Shown one piece after another: positions 1-12,741 of a stretch of DNA of 64,000 nt (positions are counted from its first letter, which is position 1; each line of letters begins with the position of its first letter). The notes beneath the pieces were generated by a model that did no database searches, was not told the DNA's origin, and worked only from the letters and a program-made list of their open reading frames with translations. The position numbers and the translations under genes were made by a program. Source of the DNA: Temnothorax longispinosus (Eukaryota > Arthropoda > Insecta > Hymenoptera > Formicidae); the NCBI RefSeq assembly GCF_030848805.1, contig NC_092366.1, positions 17,178,620-17,242,619 of the forward strand, in the 5' to 3' direction.

Positions 1-3000
1 CGTTATTTTACGCGATTTACAACGACGCCCCGACTGACGCCAGTGAGCAGATGGAACATGGTGATTGTTAAAACCAAGAATTTTTTTATGCGAAAAGTAT
101 TTCATATCTCAAGATTTTGCTTTGCGAATCGGGACTTGACATCTCTCGAAGTGTGACGCAAGATTGTCCATGATAATCTCTTCTCTTTTTCTCGTTTTAG
201 GCGCTATAATTGTAAATCCTAACTCTATAAGCGCAAGACTCAACAAGATCCACTCTGCCAGCGCGATGTGTCCAATCCTGTACGTTGCGACGGAACGGGA
301 CGCGTTCGATAGTCTTGTAAAATTGATCGAGCGCCACAATCCAGACGTTCTGCTTGGCTGGGAAGTGGAGGCGCTTTCATGGGGCTACGTATTTCAGCGA
401 GCATCTCATCTTCGTCTCAATAACTTTCCAGTGAGAATCTCAAAAGTTCCGCACATGCAGATCTTTGGCAAATCTGACTCGGCTCACGTGTTTGAAAAGG
501 ACGACGTAGGTGAGGTAAAAGTAGCTGGTCGTAATATCCTTGACGTATGGAGAATCATGAGACATGAAGCAGGTGAGATATTTTAAAAAGATCAGTTTTT
601 ATTCTCTCTGTTCAAAGAGAAATGGGGGAGTAACTTTAATTTCTTCCAGCATTACTGACATACACCTTCGAGAACGTCATGCATCACGTTTTACACGAAA
701 GAATTCCGTGTCCTTCCTTCAAAACGTTGTCCACTTGGTGGAAACAGGAGAGCATGATAATAAAAAGCAGAGTAATACGTCATTATGTCATCAGAGTCGT
801 AGGCACTCTCAAGCTTCTGAATCACTTGGATATTATAGGTAGGACCAAGAATTTAAATTCTCAGTATTACCTCTGTTTCAAGGTTTCTTTTTCAAGTTCG
901 TCGTTTCATTATAAAGTTTCGTTGCAGGTCGCACGTGCGAGCTCGCCCGTCTCTTCGGCATACAATTTTACGAAGTCTTCTCGCGAGGCTCACAGTTTCG
1001 CGTTGAGTCTATGATGCTCAGATTGGCAAAACCCATGAACTACATTCCGATCTCGCCGTCCGTACAGCAGAGAGCCAAGATGCGAGCGCCGGAGTGTTTA
1101 CCGTTGATCATGGAACCCGAGTCCAAATTTTATACCGATCCGTTAATCGTGCTTGATTTCCAAAGTCTTTATCCGAGCATGATCATTGCTTACAATTACT
1201 GTTTCTCTACCTGTTTAGGAAGGATAGAACATATAGGCCAGTGAGTATGCGGTATCAGTATATATTTAGTATCAAAAAAATCGGATTAAACTCATTAATT
1301 TGATATCTTCGTCTGTTAGATACGGGCCATTCCAGTTTGGCGCAGCGACATTAAGGATGAAGAAGAACACTGCGTTAAAGTTACAAGATAAAATGAACTT
1401 TTCGCCTTGCGGCGTGGCCTTTGTGAAGAAAGAGGTACGTCAGGGAATACTGCCGCGTATGCTGACGGAAATCTTGAATACGCGTCTGATGGTGAAAGAG
1501 TCCATGAAGCTGCATCCGGCGGAAAATCGTACGTTGCAGCGCGTTCTTCATTCTCAGCAGTTGGGCCTCAAATTAATCGCGAATGTCACTTACGGCTATA
1601 CATCCGCCAATTTTAGCGGTAGAATGCCGTGTATCGAGGTACGAAGACATTTCATCGAGATATATAAAGATGAAATAAAGATAATATATAAAGATGAAAT
1701 AAAGATAATATATAAAGATAAATTAATTTGACAAAATTCTTTAATGTGCTTCTGTCACCAAATTGTCATTTTATGAGATTTGATTGCAGATAGGCGATAG
1801 CGTAGTTAGCAAAGGACGAGAGACGTTGGAACGTGCGATCAAACTGGTGGAAACCACCCCAAAATGGGGCGCACGAGTGGTTTATGGGGATACAGATTCC
1901 TTATTTGTACTGTTACCCGGAAAATCTCGAGAAGAGGCGTTTACTATCGGTGAGGAGATCGCGGATGCTGTTACCGCGATCAATCCTCCGCCTGTCAAGC
2001 TCAAATTTGAGAAAGTTCTTCATCCATGTATTTTGCAAGTAAGATATTGAGAATTAACGAGAGATCAGCACATATTATAATTATGATTGTCATATATATA
2101 AAACAAAGATCGATGACCAAATTGTTAAATTCAATATTTTAGACAAAGAAGCGATATTGCGGATTCATGTATGAAACTCGCGATCAGGAGAAGCCTGAGT
2201 TCCTGGCGAAAGGCATCGAGACGGTTCGCAGAGATGGGTGTCCGGCAGTTTCCAAAGTAAAGAAAAGAAACCACGAGACAAGCGCGCTGAAAGGGCAGTG
2301 CTCATAATTTTTAAATTAAACATTTGCATATTGCAGATACTCGAGAGGGCCCTTAAAATCTTGTTCGAGACGAAGGACATTTCTCTGGTGAAGCAGTACG
2401 TGAACAGGCAGTTCGACAAGATCTTTCAGCGACGCGTGTCCATCCTGGACCTGACGTTCGCGAAGGAGTTCCGCGGGATACGTGGCTACAAGGCCAATGC
2501 CTGCGTGCCAGCGTTAGAGCTGACACGCAGATTGATCAGGAAGGATCCGCGCGCTGTGCCGCGCACCAGCGAGCGCGTACGCTACGTCATCGTCGCGGGT
2601 GCGCCGAATCAGGCGCTCATCCACTGCGTGCGTACGCCGATGGAAGTCGTCGCCGATCCGTCATTAATCCCGAACTCCGTGTATTACATAACGAAAGTCA
2701 TCATACCGCCTCTCAATCGATGCTTCAACTTATTCGGAATCGACGTCAACGTGTGGTAAGGGCGTGTCTTATTGAATTGCGTGTCTCACTTCTTCCATGA
2801 TAATCCTTATTCGCGTTTATATTAAATTACCTATAAATGTAATTATTGAGCATTCTTTTGGCGAACATTTCAAGATAAGATATAATCGTAACGCGTGTAA
2901 TCACTGCGTTTCATCGAGTGTGTTACAGTCGCGCGGATAATAGGACGCTGTGTTTGCAGGTATAAAGAAATCTCCCACCGTTCGAATTTCGATAATATCG

Positions 3001-3501
3001 CACACTTGGGTGAAGGCAATCCGAAATCTACTATTCGTCAATTCTTCAGTTCCACGGCGTGCATCACCTGCGGGGAACAGACCAATAAAGAGATCTGTCC
3101 GGATTGCCTTCTGCAACCGAGCCGGACCGTTCTCATACTTCTCGAAAAGGTCAAACAATTGGAAAGGAATTATCAACAAATTGCTGCTGTAAGCATAAAC
3201 GCAGAAATAAGATTTGTGCAAATGTGCATCATTATTGGACGTGAATTTATGTTAAACGTCTTTAAGGTGTAAACTGCGATCAGTCAATGATCATTATTTA
3301 ATAACGAACTTTTTTCAGATCTGCCATTCTTGTATTGGACAATTAGGCGGCATAGAATGCGTATCCTTGGACTGTCCTGTTTTATACCGACTGGCACAAG
3401 CTCGCAAAGAGCTCGGACAAGTTTCCTACATGAACAGTATTATTTACGGAAATAATTCCAGCGGAATTAAGGAATTGAATTCAATTGCTGAGTGGTATTG
3501 A
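1..3501 (+). CDS. REV3L: DNA polymerase zeta catalytic subunit, C-terminal part (5' end outside window)
   Basis: This is the catalytic half of the B-family translesion polymerase Pol zeta, which extends from lesion-opposed or mismatched ends in the nucleus. Exons are 1-60, 201-572, 650-838, 928-1240, 1320-1638, 1790-2038, 2143-2256, 2337-2755, 2960-3188 and 3319-3501. All have GT/AG borders, and the phases close to give 814 residues plus a TGA stop. Polymerase motif A (DFQSLYPS) is encoded at 1155-1178. The KLIANVTYGYTSANFSGR block is encoded just before 1638, and motif C (YGDTDS) at 1883-1900. The C-terminal domain keeps both cysteine clusters: CysA (C-x2-C ... C-x2-C) in the exon at 2960, and CysB (C-x2-C ... 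C-x4-C) in the last exon. In the family, CysB holds an Fe-S cluster and binds accessory subunits. All key residues look intact. The tail after CysB ends differently from the vertebrate protein. The N-terminal half lies upstream of the window. Confidence 0.96.
1657..1725. repeat. Short tandem repeat in a REV3L intron
   Basis: A unit of about 24 bases (ATATAAAGATGAAATAAAG plus a few bases) occurs about 2.5 times just after the donor site at 1639. It is a simple intronic repeat. Confidence 0.7.
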
Positions 3502-3648
3502 TTTACAGTGTGGAAATGAATCTTTTATCTGAAATGGTAAAAAATAAAAGGAAGTGGTCTAGTTTCAATTAAATTACAAATGTCTTGTAAAATAGTATTT
3601 TTGTTAACATATTGTTGTAGATACTGTCAGTGAAGTATTATTTTTACA

Positions 3649-3654
3649 AATAAA
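3649..3654 (+). terminator. Poly(A) signal of REV3L
   Basis: AATAAA lies about 150 bases after the REV3L stop codon. This gives a short, AT-rich 3'UTR. Confidence 0.6.
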
Positions 3655-3669
3655 TATGCGAAATGGAGT

Positions 3670-4929
3670 GGTATATCAATTTTAATTAAATTTCCATTCC
3701 TATATTTCTATCTGAGCGTAGAAAACGTAACGTAAGATAAGTACAAGCACGGACAACTTTTTTTGTTTAAAAAAGGTAGGAAATTTCTTGGAGCTTTAAA
3801 TAAGATCAAACTCTTGCCAATTACATTCTCCTGATATTTTATCGATTTTTGAAGTCTAAAATTTTTGAAAAATCGATGAAAGATAATCTGACCTCCTTGC
3901 TGATTATGTTCTCCTAATACTTTGTTCATTTTCATGAATTTAGATTGTCACGTTGAAATTTTCAGATTTCAAGACCTCCAAGATAAATATAAAATATTCA
4001 GACACGACGATCGGTAAATTAATACCATTATACCTACAGTATGATATCAGTTCCCATCATTTACCGACGGTTTCGAAAAATTGCCCAGCACTGCAGGCTG
4101 TTTATTTTCCGTATAAAGAAAGATTGCGATTGGTTGTCGATTCGCATGGGCCTGCATGGACGACCAATGACAAACGCGCATTCTTTACAGCTGTGTCTCT
4201 CGAACTAATCAGTAGCGAGCGTCGCGAGTCGCGAGCGATCGGCAGCATTCGTTTTCCCTCCAAATAAATGGAAGGCAAGGCAATGGGCACGGCGTAAATA
4301 TTTAAAAGAACGTTCCCCTTGAGACTCGAGACAAACGGGAATGGAGATCTGAAAGAATCTAAGGGGAGGGAGACTTTCCTCGTTGATGAGACCCGAGTCC
4401 CGCGCGACGAGAGCAAGGAAAAAGACTCACCTTTTGTCACCGTTGGTGGCTTCTGGAATGACGCGCCTCGAGCACGGTCCCGATCAACGGCATTAGCGGT
4501 ATTGCATCGACATCCATTCAGGTTCGAGGCTTTTCTTCAATTTCAATAAAACGCCCGATCCCTTGTCAATGCTGATCGAGGCTCTTTTGTTTGCGATATT
4601 GCGATTTTTCTCCCTCACCCTCCCCCCACCCGCCCCGTCCCGTCCTCCCCCACGGCCTATGAGGAACTATGTTTTGACCATCATGGTTTCGACTACTGAC
4701 TCGCGGTGCTTTTGACGTGATTCTCTTCACGCGTGACGACGCGTTTACCAGGTGAATTTACCGATCTCCATCAGATCGTTCGCGCGTGCATTTGTCTCGC
4801 CGATTGCGTCACGGCTCGCCGATCTCGGCGGCGCGAGTCGCTTGTTGCTACCCTGATTTGCCGATCGTCATCCCGTGGCCCGTGGCGTGGCTCTAATTGC
4901 TCGCTGTCTTCTGTTTATTCAGGCACACG
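3670..4929. other. Intergenic gap and presumed 5'UTR/promoter of the PHD-finger gene
   Basis: No convincing coding region is present. A 10-bp stem hairpin (ATCGATTTTT / AAAAATCGAT) lies near 3840-3877, and a C-rich tract lies at about 4605-4655. A donor-like site (CAG then GTGAAT, at 4752) and an acceptor (TTTATTCAG, ending at 4922) just before the next start codon suggest a 5'UTR intron of 4752-4922. The transcription start cannot be placed from sequence alone. Confidence 0.4.
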
Positions 4930-7900
4930 ATGTCCGCCAAGGACAGCCCGTCCACTTCCAAGGTCTGTTCCTTCTGCAATTCGAAAGAGGACAATGAGGT
5001 GGAGTACGGAAAGATCTACGAGCACGATGGGATCGTTACGCACTACTATTGTCTGGTAGGTCGCCGTCCGCGAGGCAATCTCGATACCTCTGATCTCCAC
5101 TTGTTTCTATCTTCTCTACGCTAATTGTTAATAAGAATGCGTAATCTAGAAGAGGCCTAGAACTGCCTGTTGCGTCGCTACTTATCCACACGAATTTCCT
5201 TACAGCTCTTGTCCTCGAACATGGAACAGAAGGGAAATGACGACGAAGGCATACTCGGATTCCTGGCGGAAGACATACAAAAAGAGCTTCGCAGAGGAAA
5301 GAAATTGGTACATATCAATAGAAGTAGCATAATACCAGTTCTATATGTTGCAGTCCGTTAACATTTTCATTGCAAACAGTTATATTTGTGTTTGTCGTTG
5401 TGAACTTGATGAACGTTACGATGAGTACATCTTAATGATTTTAGCCGTGCTCGTACTGCAAGAAAATCGGTGCTACTTTGGGCTGCTGTAATGTAAAGTG
5501 TAAACGGATTTTCCACTTTCCCTGCGGCTTGAAAGCTGGCTCTCTACATCAGTTTTTCGGTGAATTTAGGTAAGGGGGAAAAGTACCGGATTGGGCTGAT
5601 CGACATTGGGATTGCCATGTGACCATTCAAGTTAATTTATTTGGAATGTTTCAGATCGTACTGCGTAAATCATAGGCCGAAACAAAAGATCGACGATCAG
5701 ATTTTAAAGCAAATTCGCTCTGTAGATAGTGTATTATGTTATATTTGTTATGACAAAATTAACACTAATGACTTTGTGAAGACCTTGTGGGCCCCCTGTT
5801 GTAGAAAGGACGCGTGGTTTCATCGTAATTGTGTTCAGGTTAGTCCTAATAGCGGCTTTATTTCATTCATAATATGAATACAGAATATATATATGTATAC
5901 CTAGATGAACTCTTATTTCAGCAACTTGCTTTAAGCGCAGGATATTTTTTCAAGTGTCCCTTATGTAACAATAAGAAAGATTTTCAAAAGGCTATGCAGG
6001 AGTACGGTATTTTCGTGCCGAGCCAGTAAGTAGGAACAAAATTTGGCGATCACTTTTTTATTTTTAATTTGCAATTTCTCAAGTCCTATGAACGTTAATT
6101 GTTGGTGCAAGATTAAGAATGCACAGAAATTATTTTTAGATTAAAATTAGTACTATTGATGTTGCCTACCAATCACTTATAAAGAGTATCCAGTTCGATG
6201 GTAAGAACCTGAAACATGGAGGTAGATTCGGTTAAACTGAAAAGAATAGTCTTTTACCATTTTGCAAAATTCGCAATAGTTATCGAGTTATTAATTAAAA
6301 CTTCTGAGCGTATGAGAAACGGTAGGTCCGACTCTGTAGACATGCTTGATAGATTAGTTGTTGGATCTAGCAACAGTGTCGTCACGCGTCGTTGATTGTT
6401 TATAGCGATGTCACATGTTTCGCCGCTTGCTGCGTGACTTGCTATCAGATGACGCTCACCATTGTTAAGAAATTTAACAACTAAAAATTATTTTACATGC
6501 CGTCTTTCAGGTTCTTAACCATCGAACCATTTACGCTGTATATTGCATACATACATAAGATACAAAATAGCATATGAGAATATTTTTTTTGTCGTAAAAT
6601 TAGAGATGCTTCGTGGGAATTAGTACCAAACGCATTCGAAGAGCTTTTGTACAGGCACGATCAGTGCGACGCACCAAAATGTCTCTGTCCAAAGGGAAGG
6701 AAGCATATAAGTAACAATGCGTAAGTAATAGTTGCTCATAATAATATTAAAGCTATATACGGTGTGAGAAGCATTACAGAATTTTCTTGAAATATTTAGT
6801 AAATGGGAGTTGACGCTATGTCGAACTTGCGGTTCGCAAGGCATCCATATGGCTTGCGGGCAGTTAATTTGGGCTAATCCGGCATGGGAATGCGAGGAGT
6901 GTACTTCCATATTGAGTGAGTATCTCATAAAAAAATAATATATTGCAATTATGACATTTTTAATCTTGTGTATTTCTTTCGTGAAGGTAATTCCAAACAC
7001 AATGAAGCACATACAAGACTGGGCGATAGTTCTGCAATAGTTGGGTATGCATCATGGTTTTTATTCTTGGTCCCGGTCTACAATAGGTGTTTTAAGCCCT
7101 AAGCCTTAAGAAATTGTTCAATCACAGTTGAATTTGAGGAGAATAATTGACTGTGATTGGTCAATTTCTTAGGGCTTAGGGCTTAAAACACCTATTGTAG
7201 ACTGGGACTTACAGATTGTTGAAAGTTTCTAAAATATTTATCTTGAAATATGATAATTGAATAATTTACATCTCTCGGCAGCAATAACCAATCTATATGT
7301 CTATTTTTGCTTTTAGTTCTAGTCAAAATAAAGAGCCTGATCCAGACGTACAATTAGATTCAAGCTCGGACTCAGATTCATTTTTAGATTCAGATTTGAA
7401 CAGTGATGCAGAAACAGATATCTCTGTAGGAACTGAATTGCCCACACGATTATTGTCTAACAGTTCACCTTCCACCTCTTTGCTGGATTCTGTTGCGGAC
7501 ACTAGCGTGCGACCTGGGCCACGATCTTTTAAGTTGCAACAAGAAATGATCAAGCTAAGCAAATGGTTGATAATAATGATAATAATAATAACAGAAAGTA
7601 TTCCGATTTTATGAAATGTATCTTAACGTAACTTGCTGTGTTATTTTGCAGCTTGGAATTGACAAATACTGAAAGGAATGTAACTACTGAGGTCAGTCCA
7701 AAAAATATCAACGAATCATCAAATAATGACGATGACAAAAAGGAGCTATCGACTGTTCTTCCGCAAGAAAGTAAGGTAATTGGTTCTCAAGAAAAAAGAC
7801 AGTCGTCTAGCAAAAATGAGGAAAAATCTCAACCGACTCGGAAGGAGGCGGATGTTATCACACTTGATGAAAGTGACGATGACGAGGTGCAGGTAAATAA

Positions 7901-10900
7901 TTAAAGTACATTGATTTTAAAAAGTCCAACTATGCTTTTAACTATTAACTATTTTTAATAGTTTATCTATTTTAATTTTTAATAGTTAATAGTGAAAAGC
8001 ATCCGAATTTTCGTTAAACACAATTGTGTGCGTTATCGAAAATTTATTGATTTTATTTAATTTGCTTCTATTACAGCTTGTTACGGTAAAACGAAGAATA
8101 AATGTACCTACGCTTCAATCAGGTAGCTCGCGGGACTCTTGCGCATCGACGTCGAAGAAGACTGAATCGCTATTAAAATCGCTATTAAACACAAAAAAAA
8201 AATCTGCAACATCCAAGAGCCAAAATGTAATGACATTTGATTTAGCGAATAATGATAATATCAATGTACCAAAACCTATTGAATCAGAGCCAGAGGCTTC
8301 GAGCAAAAATATATCTACCATCTCGGATCAACTCGGTGTAGCAGCGGCACGAAAATCCACGTTAGATCTAGTTGCCTCGAATGGTAATAATTTGGAGGAA
8401 ACAAATGTGGCTGGTACAGACGATACAGACGAAACGTCTGTTATGAATATCAAAATTACTAACGTTACTTCTTTGCCACCTGAAGTCTTCGAGAGTGTAC
8501 CTGATGTATGCGATAACGTCACATTTAAGAATAGCACCTCGTCTATGTCTGCAGATACAGTGTATACGCAACTTTTGACACGTGACGACCTTACCGTATC
8601 GACGAAGCGTAGCTTGCACGAAGGTAAATTCGACAAAAGAAAGCTGGAAATATGTATATTGTTATACCGTAATTGATAACGTTATATTATATGTTGCAGC
8701 GAGTGACGCTATTGACAACCACAAGAAGATTAAAAGAAACAGTTTTGACGAAAGCATTATTTTCACAAACAAACTAAATAATATAATGAATCCAAATCAC
8801 ACAATTAATAGTACAAATAAGCAGCAAAACGACAGCACATCTTTAAGAAAGTCCAGCGAGATTGGAAAAAATGATAGTCTCTTGAAATGTACATCCATAA
8901 CTACAAACGGCATTGCTATTCCGATGTTAAACGAACCTACAAACAGCATTACTATTCCGCTGTCAAATAATCGTAACTTGTCTGCACAATCCATGCCGCT
9001 TCATAATGATGATGTGCATCATGTGCAGTGCAGCATATCAGGAAACAATGTGTCCGTTAACGCACAACAAAGCAAAGAAAATTCTGTTGCACATAGAAGT
9101 ACAGAATATCTGGCCATTGGCAAGAACAATCCAGTTTATTTGCAAATGCCGATTTATCTGCAGCAAATACCAAACCCATTTACAATTAGTCAAAGTGCGG
9201 TAACGCCAGAGAAAACAAATGTATATACTGCTATACCATCGAGTAGCATAATTCTGCCGCGCGTGACGGATAATATCACTGTGCTTAGCAATCAACCTAT
9301 GCTTAGCAACCCAACTGTGGTTTTAAATCAACCAATAATGGCCAGTGTAACTGCGCCCATTCTGACCAACGCTCAATTAGCTGTAAATCAGCAAGAAGCT
9401 GCCTCGAAGGGAAATATATTCGTTACTACATCCAGTGCTGGAAATGATTCCTCAAACAAATCCTACGTAAGTAATTCACTAAGAACTCCGAAAATTGTTA
9501 CGTTGAACGTTCGCACAACAAAAATTGGCTATTAAACGTTGGAAAATATCTAAGAGAAACTTGCAGATACTTAGTATGATTAACGTTAGAAAAAATATTT
9601 TTGTACAATAAACTCTCGTAATAAACTCCGCGTTTTTAATCGAGTATAAAGTATAGAAATACAATCTGGTGAGAAACATGGTGCGGGGAGAGTATGTGTT
9701 GTCAAATCAATTTCCCCGTACCTCCTCTCCAGTGTATATCTTGCGATTCTAACAGTGTGACGGGGATGCAGGCACCCGGCCTGCTGAGGTCGATTCGGCC
9801 GGCCAGAAGAGGGACGACCCATCAAGTGACTTCCATAGGAGGTGAGTGCACAGCAAATTTTCAGGTGTCTTGCTTCAAAGACACCTATTGCACAAGCTAA
9901 TCTGTAAATAATTCACGAGTCTGCGCGATGAGAAGAAGAGTGGAAATTAAATACAGATTCAGAAAACAATACTCTACATTCTTTTGGGCATTAATATTAA
10001 TTTTATTACTGCGTAGTGTGGCCGTCAGACACGACATTGATACCCATAGTGTCTTCCCCCAAGTCACCAACAATCACAACACCTGTCATCAACCTAGACT
10101 GATACCGCGCTACATGAATTTGCAGGACCTTAAATTTCAAGTCGGCGAATCCAACAACATTCAGGTATATACTTCACATGGATTCGAATTACGATAATGA
10201 ACTACTTTGCCAATTTTTATCATATATTTATTTAATTGTGACGTCTGTATTGCCCAGATGATTCTGTACGATACGTTTTCCGTAAATGTCCCGATGAAGA
10301 AACCCAGGGAGAGTAAGAATCGATCGGCTACATCGCGGAAGTCGAGAGAATCGTCCATCCTTGCGTCTCGTAGAGCTTCGTGCAGTTCAGATCATATCGA
10401 CAATATCCCGGCTGAGGGCCAGCGTTCCGACAAGCTTTTCCGCTCTTCGAAAAATGGGAGTTGTTCAATTAACGACAAAAGTACATGCGCTAGGTACGTA
10501 GCGCACGGTCAGGACGACACTAAAGAGAATTTAGATCCGATCAGATCCAGAATGCTTTCGCGTAGCGATACATTTGATGATGTAAATTCGATGAACAATG
10601 TTGATGACGCAGTGACTATGAGTGATCGTTTCTGTGGCGAGAATAACAATGAGACCCGTCGCGTTTCCAGTGATACTAATTTAAGTGTAGTAAATGAAAC
10701 AATTTATAATACGAATGTAGATAGTGTTACGGACGGCGTAACAATCGTTCCGAACAATTGCAACCAGGGTTTACGGGTCAGTTTAGAGGGTGTACAGCAG
10801 CATAAAGCGTCCAATCATTCGCGCAACGCGATTTCCGCGTCTGCAGAAGATAGGCCCGGGGCTCGGCTATTTTGTAAGGAGAGTAATAGGCTAATACACA

Positions 10901-11607
10901 GTGTCGATTTTGATTTGAACGTTGTTAACATGAATAAAAATGTTGAGAAAGTATCGCAAGATGATATCACTGTTCCGACAAGTCGACATGTTAACGGCGA
11001 TAGAATCGGCAATAATCATACAGATGATTCTCCAACGTTATGGAACGGTTACAAACCTTTAGATAGTACGAACGTTATGAGACCGAAGGTTAATAATCAG
11101 AATATCGCGCGCGTTTCGAACATTACGAGATTTAACGAACATAGTATCCTGAATAAGCAGATCGATGCGTGCGATTCAAGAAAATTTATTCGATGTGTAG
11201 GGTTTCAGGAGAATGCCGTGCGTCGTAATGGCGAGACCAGGGCGAAAAATAATGATTTTTGTCTCAAAGTGAGCGTAGACTTGTCTAAGATACAAAACCT
11301 AATCGATTCAAAACCGGAATTGTTTGAAAATCGAAAGCATAACGCTAACGATCAGCGGTGTAAACGCACGAGTCGGTTACCCGGCCTGGATGACTGTGCT
11401 CGACAACAGGTAAGATATTGTGATATTGAGAGCAATGACAATATCGGCAATTGCTTGCCCAGAGGTAGGGAATTACAGAAGTCAAATTATACGTGTAACG
11501 TCGAACGCATGCAACAAGACGTTTTCCCCGGGGCGAATACGTTCCTACGATATCAGAAATCAAATCAGGGAATTAGAGACTTCGATAAGGATGTCTTGGA
11601 CAGGTAG
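4930..11607 (+). CDS. pie (G2E3/PHF7-like): PHD/RING-finger protein of the PHF7/G2E3/pineapple eye family
   Basis: Exons are 4930-5055, 5206-5307, 5445-5569, 5655-5838, 5922-6025, 6604-6720, 6800-6915, 6987-7044, 7317-7565, 7652-7892, 8077-8623, 8700-9466, 9756-9841, 10017-10164 and 10258-11607. They sum to 4320 bases (1439 residues), and every phase closes. An extended PHD finger (C13, C16, C78, C81, C90, C95, H100, C103, C121, H124) is followed by a RING-like finger (C146, C149, C166, H174, C177, C191, C194) and a PHD finger (C235, C240, C260, C263, H269, C272, C284, C287). This three-finger layout and the spacer DASWEL fit PHF7/G2E3 and Drosophila pineapple eye, which are nuclear chromatin or ubiquitin proteins. 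From about residue 300 on, the protein is acidic and then Ser/Asn/Thr-rich and looks disordered. This tail is much longer than I expect for the family. I see no HECT domain. Start: first ATG after a 5'UTR acceptor. Confidence 0.88.
6192..6528. mobile_element. Putative miniature inverted-repeat element in intron 5 of the PHD-finger gene
   Basis: Inverted repeats of about 25 bases flank roughly 290 bases. The left arm begins GTTCGATGG and contains AAGAACCTGAAA. The right arm is its near-perfect reverse complement. The interior has no coding capacity. No clear target-site duplication is seen. Confidence 0.5.
7071..7207. mobile_element. Foldback (snap-back) element in intron 8 of the PHD-finger gene
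   Basis: The arms, 7071-7128 and 7150-7207, are reverse complements with about four mismatches over 58 bases, around a loop of about 21 bases. The ends carry TCTACAATAG and the inner arms carry a TTGACCAATCACAGT-type motif. Both features recur in the element at 13446-13605, so the two appear to be one family. Confidence 0.75.
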
Positions 11608-12700
11608 CGTTAACATAGAGAATACTCTGTATGATAAAATTGATAAAAAAATATGGACACTGTAAAGCAGAAATTGTTGATAGTTATATTTTAAATAACT
11701 TGTAAAATATGCATATCTGTTAACGAATGAAACTCTTTATATCATTATCATGCGTTCGCGGAGCGCGCTATTAACGCTATTGCTATATCAGTCTATCGTT
11801 AATTAGGTGTAAAACAAGGATAGAATGACGTCAATAGCGCACTCCATGAATGCACCCGTAGGAATCATAGTATCATTAAATTTAATTTTTGATTAAATTT
11901 TATTTTCTGCTATCTCCTATCTTTAAATTGTAATTGCCAAATTCTATGTATTGATATATCGTTCTTTGATATAAAGATGTAATTTTTTATGTTTTAGTAA
12001 TGTAATAAAATAATTTTATTTATAATTTTCTTATCTTTATTTTTTGTAATAAAGAATCAGATTAAATCCTATTTTCTTACTTGGTTAAAATTTCTTTTTC
12101 CTTTTTACAACTGTATTGAATTATGCCGTCAGAAGCAAGAAGCATGTTAATTTTTTCTTGCAATATACGTCGGAATAAATTTTTTTGCATATTATTGCAT
12201 GTTCGATAATTCGATAAATTAGCTGAATTTTTTTTGGTTCACGAAAGTGTAATGATTCTCGATCCTTTATTATGAGATCCATTTTTACTGGGATGTGTGG
12301 TGGGTGGTGTAATGTAAGAGACATGCAGATTGAATTATACTACAATGCAGAGTAATGCAAAAAAATAAAACTATATAATTTAAACTCAAGCTATCAAACG
12401 AGCTACTTAGAACTTGATCTGTTTGTTGTTGAGATCTCGAAATGTACGCAAATGATGATATACAAATCAAAATAAAGTAAGATTTCTCACTTCTAATGCT
12501 ATAATTCAATAGAGTTGCAATAAAGAGACGCAGAAGCTTAATTTTTTTTGTCACGGTTTTGTCATTTCATCAAATTTTTTAATATCGAAACAGATTAAAC
12601 TTTTCTCTTACTAAACGTTACTAGTGAATTACAGAAACCAGTGAAATTTAAGAATTAGTGGATTGTAGAGTGCTCTTAGAAGAATAGAGAGAATTATTTT
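11608..12700. other. Convergent 3' intergenic region
   Basis: This AT-rich DNA lies between the stop of the PHD-finger gene and the end of RpS25. AATAAA at 12004-12009 and 12048-12053 (+) are likely poly(A) signals of the PHD-finger gene. A foldback element is at 11751-11853. I see no gene here. Confidence 0.6.
11751..11853. mobile_element. Small foldback element downstream of the PHD-finger gene
   Basis: The left arm contains GGAGCGCGCTATTAACG. The right arm, read in reverse complement, gives GGAGTGCGCTATTGACG. The similarity extends outward (GCGTTC / GCATTC) and inward for about 40 bases. It probably lies in the 3'UTR of the PHD-finger gene. Confidence 0.55.
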
Positions 12701-12717
12701 GACTTTTATAGTTTTTT

Positions 12718-12723
12718 TTTATT
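12718..12723 (-). terminator. Poly(A) signal of RpS25
   Basis: AATAAA on the minus strand lies only 18 bases after the RpS25 stop codon, giving a very short 3'UTR. This is common for ribosomal protein mRNAs. Confidence 0.7.
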
Positions 12724-12741
12724 AAATCGATGGTTTACATA

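Noticed and set aside
3840..3877. 10-bp stem hairpin in the REV3L downstream region
   Set aside because: AT-rich, short stem without a U-tract or conserved context. It is not distinguishable from chance.
3953..4267. Open frame of 104 codons on + strand
   Set aside because: It has no recognisable motif and lies in the intergenic/5' region upstream of the PHD-finger gene. It is not joined by convincing splice sites.
9694..9841. Alternative acceptor CTCTCCAG (exon start at 9734) for exon 13 of the PHD-finger gene
   Set aside because: It shifts the reading frame so that the next exon hits a stop. The acceptor ending at 9755 keeps phase with the following exons.
11409..11414. Donor-like CAG|GTAAGA inside the last exon of the PHD-finger gene
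   Set aside because: The frame stays open through it to the stop at 11605-11607 and no matching acceptor is obvious. It could at most be an alternative site.
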